The notes below the pieces were generated by a model. That model did no database searches and was not told where the DNA came from. It saw nothing but the letters and a program-made list of their open reading frames with translations. Positions 61,658 to 64,000 of a stretch of DNA of 64,000 nucleotides are shown in pieces. Both the position numbers and the translations under genes were made by a program. The stretch comes from Paenibacillus sp. (GTDB lineage: Bacteria > Bacillota > Bacilli > Paenibacillales > YIM-B00363). The stretch lies in NCBI RefSeq assembly GCF_035645195.1, contig NZ_DASQNA010000008.1, forward strand, positions 1 through 64,000, given 5' to 3'. Position 1 is the first letter of the stretch. The number at the start of each line of letters is the position of its first letter.

Positions 61658-63061
61658 TTACCGCCGCCGCAAATAATCGATGCCGGTCCGCCGCCCAGCC
61701 GCCGCCACCATGCGCGCCGCCGCCGTCTGCGCCCGGAACGCGAGCGCCCCCTCGTCCACTCCGACGAGCCGCCCGTCCCTCACGACGACGCGTCCGCCGA
61801 CGATCGTCGTTTCGACGTTGTGCGTAATGCCGGCGACGACCGGCAGCGCCGTGTCGTCGAACAGCGCGCCGGCGTACTCGAGCTTCCGCGCGTCGATCAT
61901 GAACAGATCGGCCGCCTTGCCGATCTCGAGCGAGCCGATCGCATCCTCCCAACCGAGCGCCCGAGCGGAGCCGACCGTGCCGATCCAGAGGCTCTCTTCC
62001 GCGGTCGGCGCTTGCGCGCCGGCGGCGAGCTTATGCAGCAGGTACGATTGGCGAACTTCGCCGAGTAAGTTGGATGCGTCGTTGGACGCCGAGCCGTCCA
62101 CCCCAAGGCCGACCTTGACGCCCGCGTCCAGCATTTTCCGCATCGGGAACACCCCGGACGACAGCTTCATATTGCTGCTCGGACAGTGGGCGACGCCGCA
62201 GCCGCATGCGCCGAGCCGGCGAATTTCATCGTCTCGGAAGTGTATCCCGTGGGCGTACCAGACATCGTTGCCGATCCACTCCGTTCTTTCCATATACTCC
62301 AACGGACGAAGACCAAGCTTCTCCAAGCAGTACGCTTCCTCGTCGTGCGTTTCCGCCAGATGCGTATGGAGCCGCACCCCGTACGCGCGCGCCATGCGCG
62401 CCGTCTCCCGAAGCAGATCTTCGCTCACCGAGAACGGGGAGCAAGGCGCAAGGCCGACCCGCGTCATCGCGAACGGCGACGCGTCGTGGTACGTTTCGAT
62501 AACCCGCCGCGAATCGCGGAGAATCGTCTCCATGTCCTGCGTCACTTCGTCGGGAGGAAGTCCCCCTGCGGACCGGCCCAGATTCATAGACCCTCGGGTT
62601 GGATAAAAGCGGATGCCGAGCTCTCGAGCCGCCCGTATCTCCTCGTCGATCAACTCGCCGCTGACGGCGTTCGGGAAGCAGTAAAAATGATCGGCCGCAG
62701 TCGTGCAGCCTGTTTTCAGCAGCTCGCCGAGACCGACCATCGCGCTCAAATAAACATCTTCCGGTCGCAGCTCGCGCCATACGTCGTATAGTGTCAGGAG
62801 CCAGTCGAATAGCTCGACGTCCTGCGCGCGAGGGATGTTTCTCGTGAACGTTTGATACAAATGGTGATGCGTATTAATCAAGCCGGGATAAACGATTCTC
62901 CCCGCGGCGTCGATGACGACGTCGGCCGTCTCGTACGGCACATCCGTTCCGATCGCGACGATGCGTTGATCCCGGGCATACAAGCTGCCGCCGGGGAACG
63001 TCCGCCGCTCGGCGTCCATCGTTATGATGTTTCGCGCGTTCTTAATGAGCAATGTGGCCAA
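61658..63061 (-). CDS. 8-oxoguanine deaminase (amidohydrolase family)
   Basis: This 467-aa metal-dependent hydrolase has the amidohydrolase ligands in GLINTHHHLYQ, THLAETHDEE, YAHGIHF and VDGSASND. The overall pattern matches characterised 8-oxoguanine deaminases (8-oxoguanine to urate) and related atrazine chlorohydrolase-like enzymes. In this locus it would feed oxidized guanine into the ureide pathway as urate. It is on the opposite strand, convergent with the riboswitch gene and divergent from pyrB. The start is ATG 63061 with AAAGGCGG upstream. Confidence 0.88.
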   Translation of the reverse strand: MATLLIKNARNIITMDAERRTFPGGSLYARDQRIVAIGTDVPYETADVVIDAAGRIVYPGLINTHHHLYQTFTRNIPRAQDVELFDWLLTLYDVWRELRPEDVYLSAMVGLGELLKTGCTTAADHFYCFPNAVSGELIDEEIRAARELGIRFYPTRGSMNLGRSAGGLPPDEVTQDMETILRDSRRVIETYHDASPFAMTRVGLAPCSPFSVSEDLLRETARMARAYGVRLHTHLAETHDEEAYCLEKLGLRPLEYMERTEWIGNDVWYAHGIHFRDDEIRRLGACGCGVAHCPSSNMKLSSGVFPMRKMLDAGVKVGLGVDGSASNDASNLLGEVRQSYLLHKLAAGAQAPTAEESLWIGTVGSARALGWEDAIGSLEIGKAADLFMIDARKLEYAGALFDDTALPVVAGITHNVETTIVGGRVVVRDGRLVGVDEGALAFRAQTAAARMVAAAGRRTGIDYLRRR

Positions 63062-63079
63062 GGTTGTTGTCCGCCTTTC

Positions 63080-63107
63080 TAGGTTACGATTCCTTCATCA
63101 TAACCTA
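63080..63107. promoter_or_regulatory. Inverted repeat in the divergent 8-oxoguanine deaminase/pyrB region
   Basis: TAGGTTACGA (63080-63089) and TCATAACCTA (63098-63107) form a 10-bp inverted repeat with one mismatch and an 8-bp spacer. It lies 19 bases upstream of the deaminase start codon and about 165 bp before pyrB. No regulator family is assigned. Confidence 0.5.
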
Positions 63108-63271
63108 GCAGGGCGCTCGTCCGCTTCGTCGAACGCGCGATTTCGTCGCCGACGACAAATTCGACTATCGAAATCGGCACGAAGCACAGCGAACCGGCCA
63201 TCGCCCGTTGAAACCGGATCGGCGCTCGGGTAAGCTAAGGGAAATAGAACAAGCCCACAGGGGGAAAAACG

Positions 63272-64000
63272 ATGAGCGGCTCATTGTATCACGTGCTGAC
63301 CGCAAGACAATTCGATCGTGCGGAGTTGGATGCGCTGTTCGCCGCGTCCGGCGACATGGAGCGGATCGTACGCGAAGGCGGCTCCACGCGCTTCTCGAAT
63401 AAAATTTTGACCACGCTGTTTTTCGAGGCGAGCACGCGGACGCGGTTGTCGTTCGAAGCGGCGATGCATCGGCTTGGCGGCCGGGTCATCGGCACGGAGA
63501 ACGCCGCGCAGTTTTCGTCGGCGATCAAAGGAGAGACGCTGGAAGATACCATTCGCATCGTATCGGGTTACAGCGACCTCGTCGTCATGCGTCATACGGA
63601 AATCGGGGCGGCGCAGCTGGCCGCGACGGTCGCAACCGTACCGGTCATTAACGCAGGCGACGGCGCCGGGGAGCATCCGACGCAGGCGCTGCTCGACCTG
63701 TACTCGATCCAGAAGGAGCTCGGGCGGATCGACGACATCCGGATCGCGATGATCGGCGACCTCGCGAACGGACGAACCGTTCATTCGTTAAGCTACATGC
63801 TTGCCAATTATAAGAATGTGCATATCGAATACGTCGCGCCGGATAACGTGCGCATCCCGGTCGAAGTGAAGCGGTACCTCGTCGAGCACGGCGTGTCGTT
63901 CGAAGAATCGACCGACCTGCGCAAGGCGGCCGCGGAGGCGGACGTCGTGTACCAGACGCGCATTCAGAAGGAGCGATTCCTGTCGCTCGAAGAGTACGAG
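63272..64000 (+). CDS. pyrB: Aspartate carbamoyltransferase catalytic subunit (3' end beyond window)
   Basis: The 243 visible residues open at the right edge; the family length is about 310. The enzyme condenses carbamoyl phosphate and aspartate in pyrimidine synthesis. The active-site set is complete so far: FFEASTRTRLSFE (carbamoyl phosphate), IKGETLEDT (catalytic Lys), EHPTQALLDLY, MIGDLANGRTVHS and QTRIQKERF. These read closer to the E. coli/archaeal type than to the B. subtilis operon enzyme. The ATG at 63272 follows CAGGGGGAAAAACG. No pyrR or pyr attenuator is seen upstream. Confidence 0.9.
   Translation, partial: MSGSLYHVLTARQFDRAELDALFAASGDMERIVREGGSTRFSNKILTTLFFEASTRTRLSFEAAMHRLGGRVIGTENAAQFSSAIKGETLEDTIRIVSGYSDLVVMRHTEIGAAQLAATVATVPVINAGDGAGEHPTQALLDLYSIQKELGRIDDIRIAMIGDLANGRTVHSLSYMLANYKNVHIEYVAPDNVRIPVEVKRYLVEHGVSFEESTDLRKAAAEADVVYQTRIQKERFLSLEEYE

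Overview
The window comes from the chromosome of a GC-rich, spore-forming member of the Bacillota, most likely Paenibacillaceae (Paenibacillus, Cohnella or a close relative). The evidence is the T-box-alaS-ireB-ruvX-DUF1292-mltG order, a gerP operon, a gerA-type germinant receptor operon, yyaC, an MpsC protein and frequent GTG/TTG starts behind strong GGAGG sites. No phage, insertion sequence, CRISPR array, rRNA or tRNA gene was found. Both strands are used, but most genes are on the plus strand.

Layout. 1-460: tandem 115-bp repeats, with a second small array of the same family at 26.6-26.8 kb. 0.55-12.3 kb: housekeeping and envelope genes (T-box/alaS, ireB, ruvX, two DUF1292 proteins, mltG, a chemoreceptor, a class B PBP, a polysaccharide deacetylase, MpsC). 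12.3-16.5 kb: a promoter, a structured leader ending in a terminator, and a Nif3-like gene with a NitT/TauT-type ABC importer. 16.6-28.2 kb: an accessory catabolic locus with an NAD(P)-binding oxidoreductase, two permeases, a creatininase-family amidohydrolase, a heme-oxygenase-like diiron oxidase (HDO) with all six expected metal ligands, an aldehyde dehydrogenase, an HbpS/GlcG protein, a GntR/FCD regulator, two 2Fe-2S ferredoxins, a 100-aa unknown protein and an aspartate-dehydrogenase-like enzyme. GGTATAC-type palindromes sit in front of most of its transcription units. yyaC lies inside this locus but looks unrelated to it.

28.2-34.8 kb: spore genes (Hsp20-like, gerPA to gerPE, and gerXA-XB-XC with an overlapping 57-aa D subunit). 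34.8-43.7 kb: signalling and transport (a GGDEF-like/histidine kinase fusion, CorA, a sugar isomerase-like protein, a DUF5317 protein followed by three tandem 33-34-aa single-span peptides, a GGDEF-HD-GYP protein, MgtC, a galactonate dehydratase).

43.8-63.1 kb: a purine and ureide catabolic cluster (pucR, xdhC, a MobA-like transferase, a BMP-family nucleoside ABC importer, three xanthine dehydrogenase subunits, guanine deaminase, OHCU decarboxylase, HIU hydrolase, allantoinase, allantoate amidohydrolase, ureidoglycine transaminase, 8-oxoguanine deaminase). It has no urate oxidase. GlnR/TnrA-like boxes lie before pucR and the importer. A c-di-GMP-I riboswitch precedes a 55-aa protein at 61.4 kb. 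The window ends inside an E. coli-type aspartate carbamoyltransferase gene.

The best candidates for something undescribed are the HDO-centred GntR regulon, the triple micropeptide operon and the c-di-GMP-controlled small protein.
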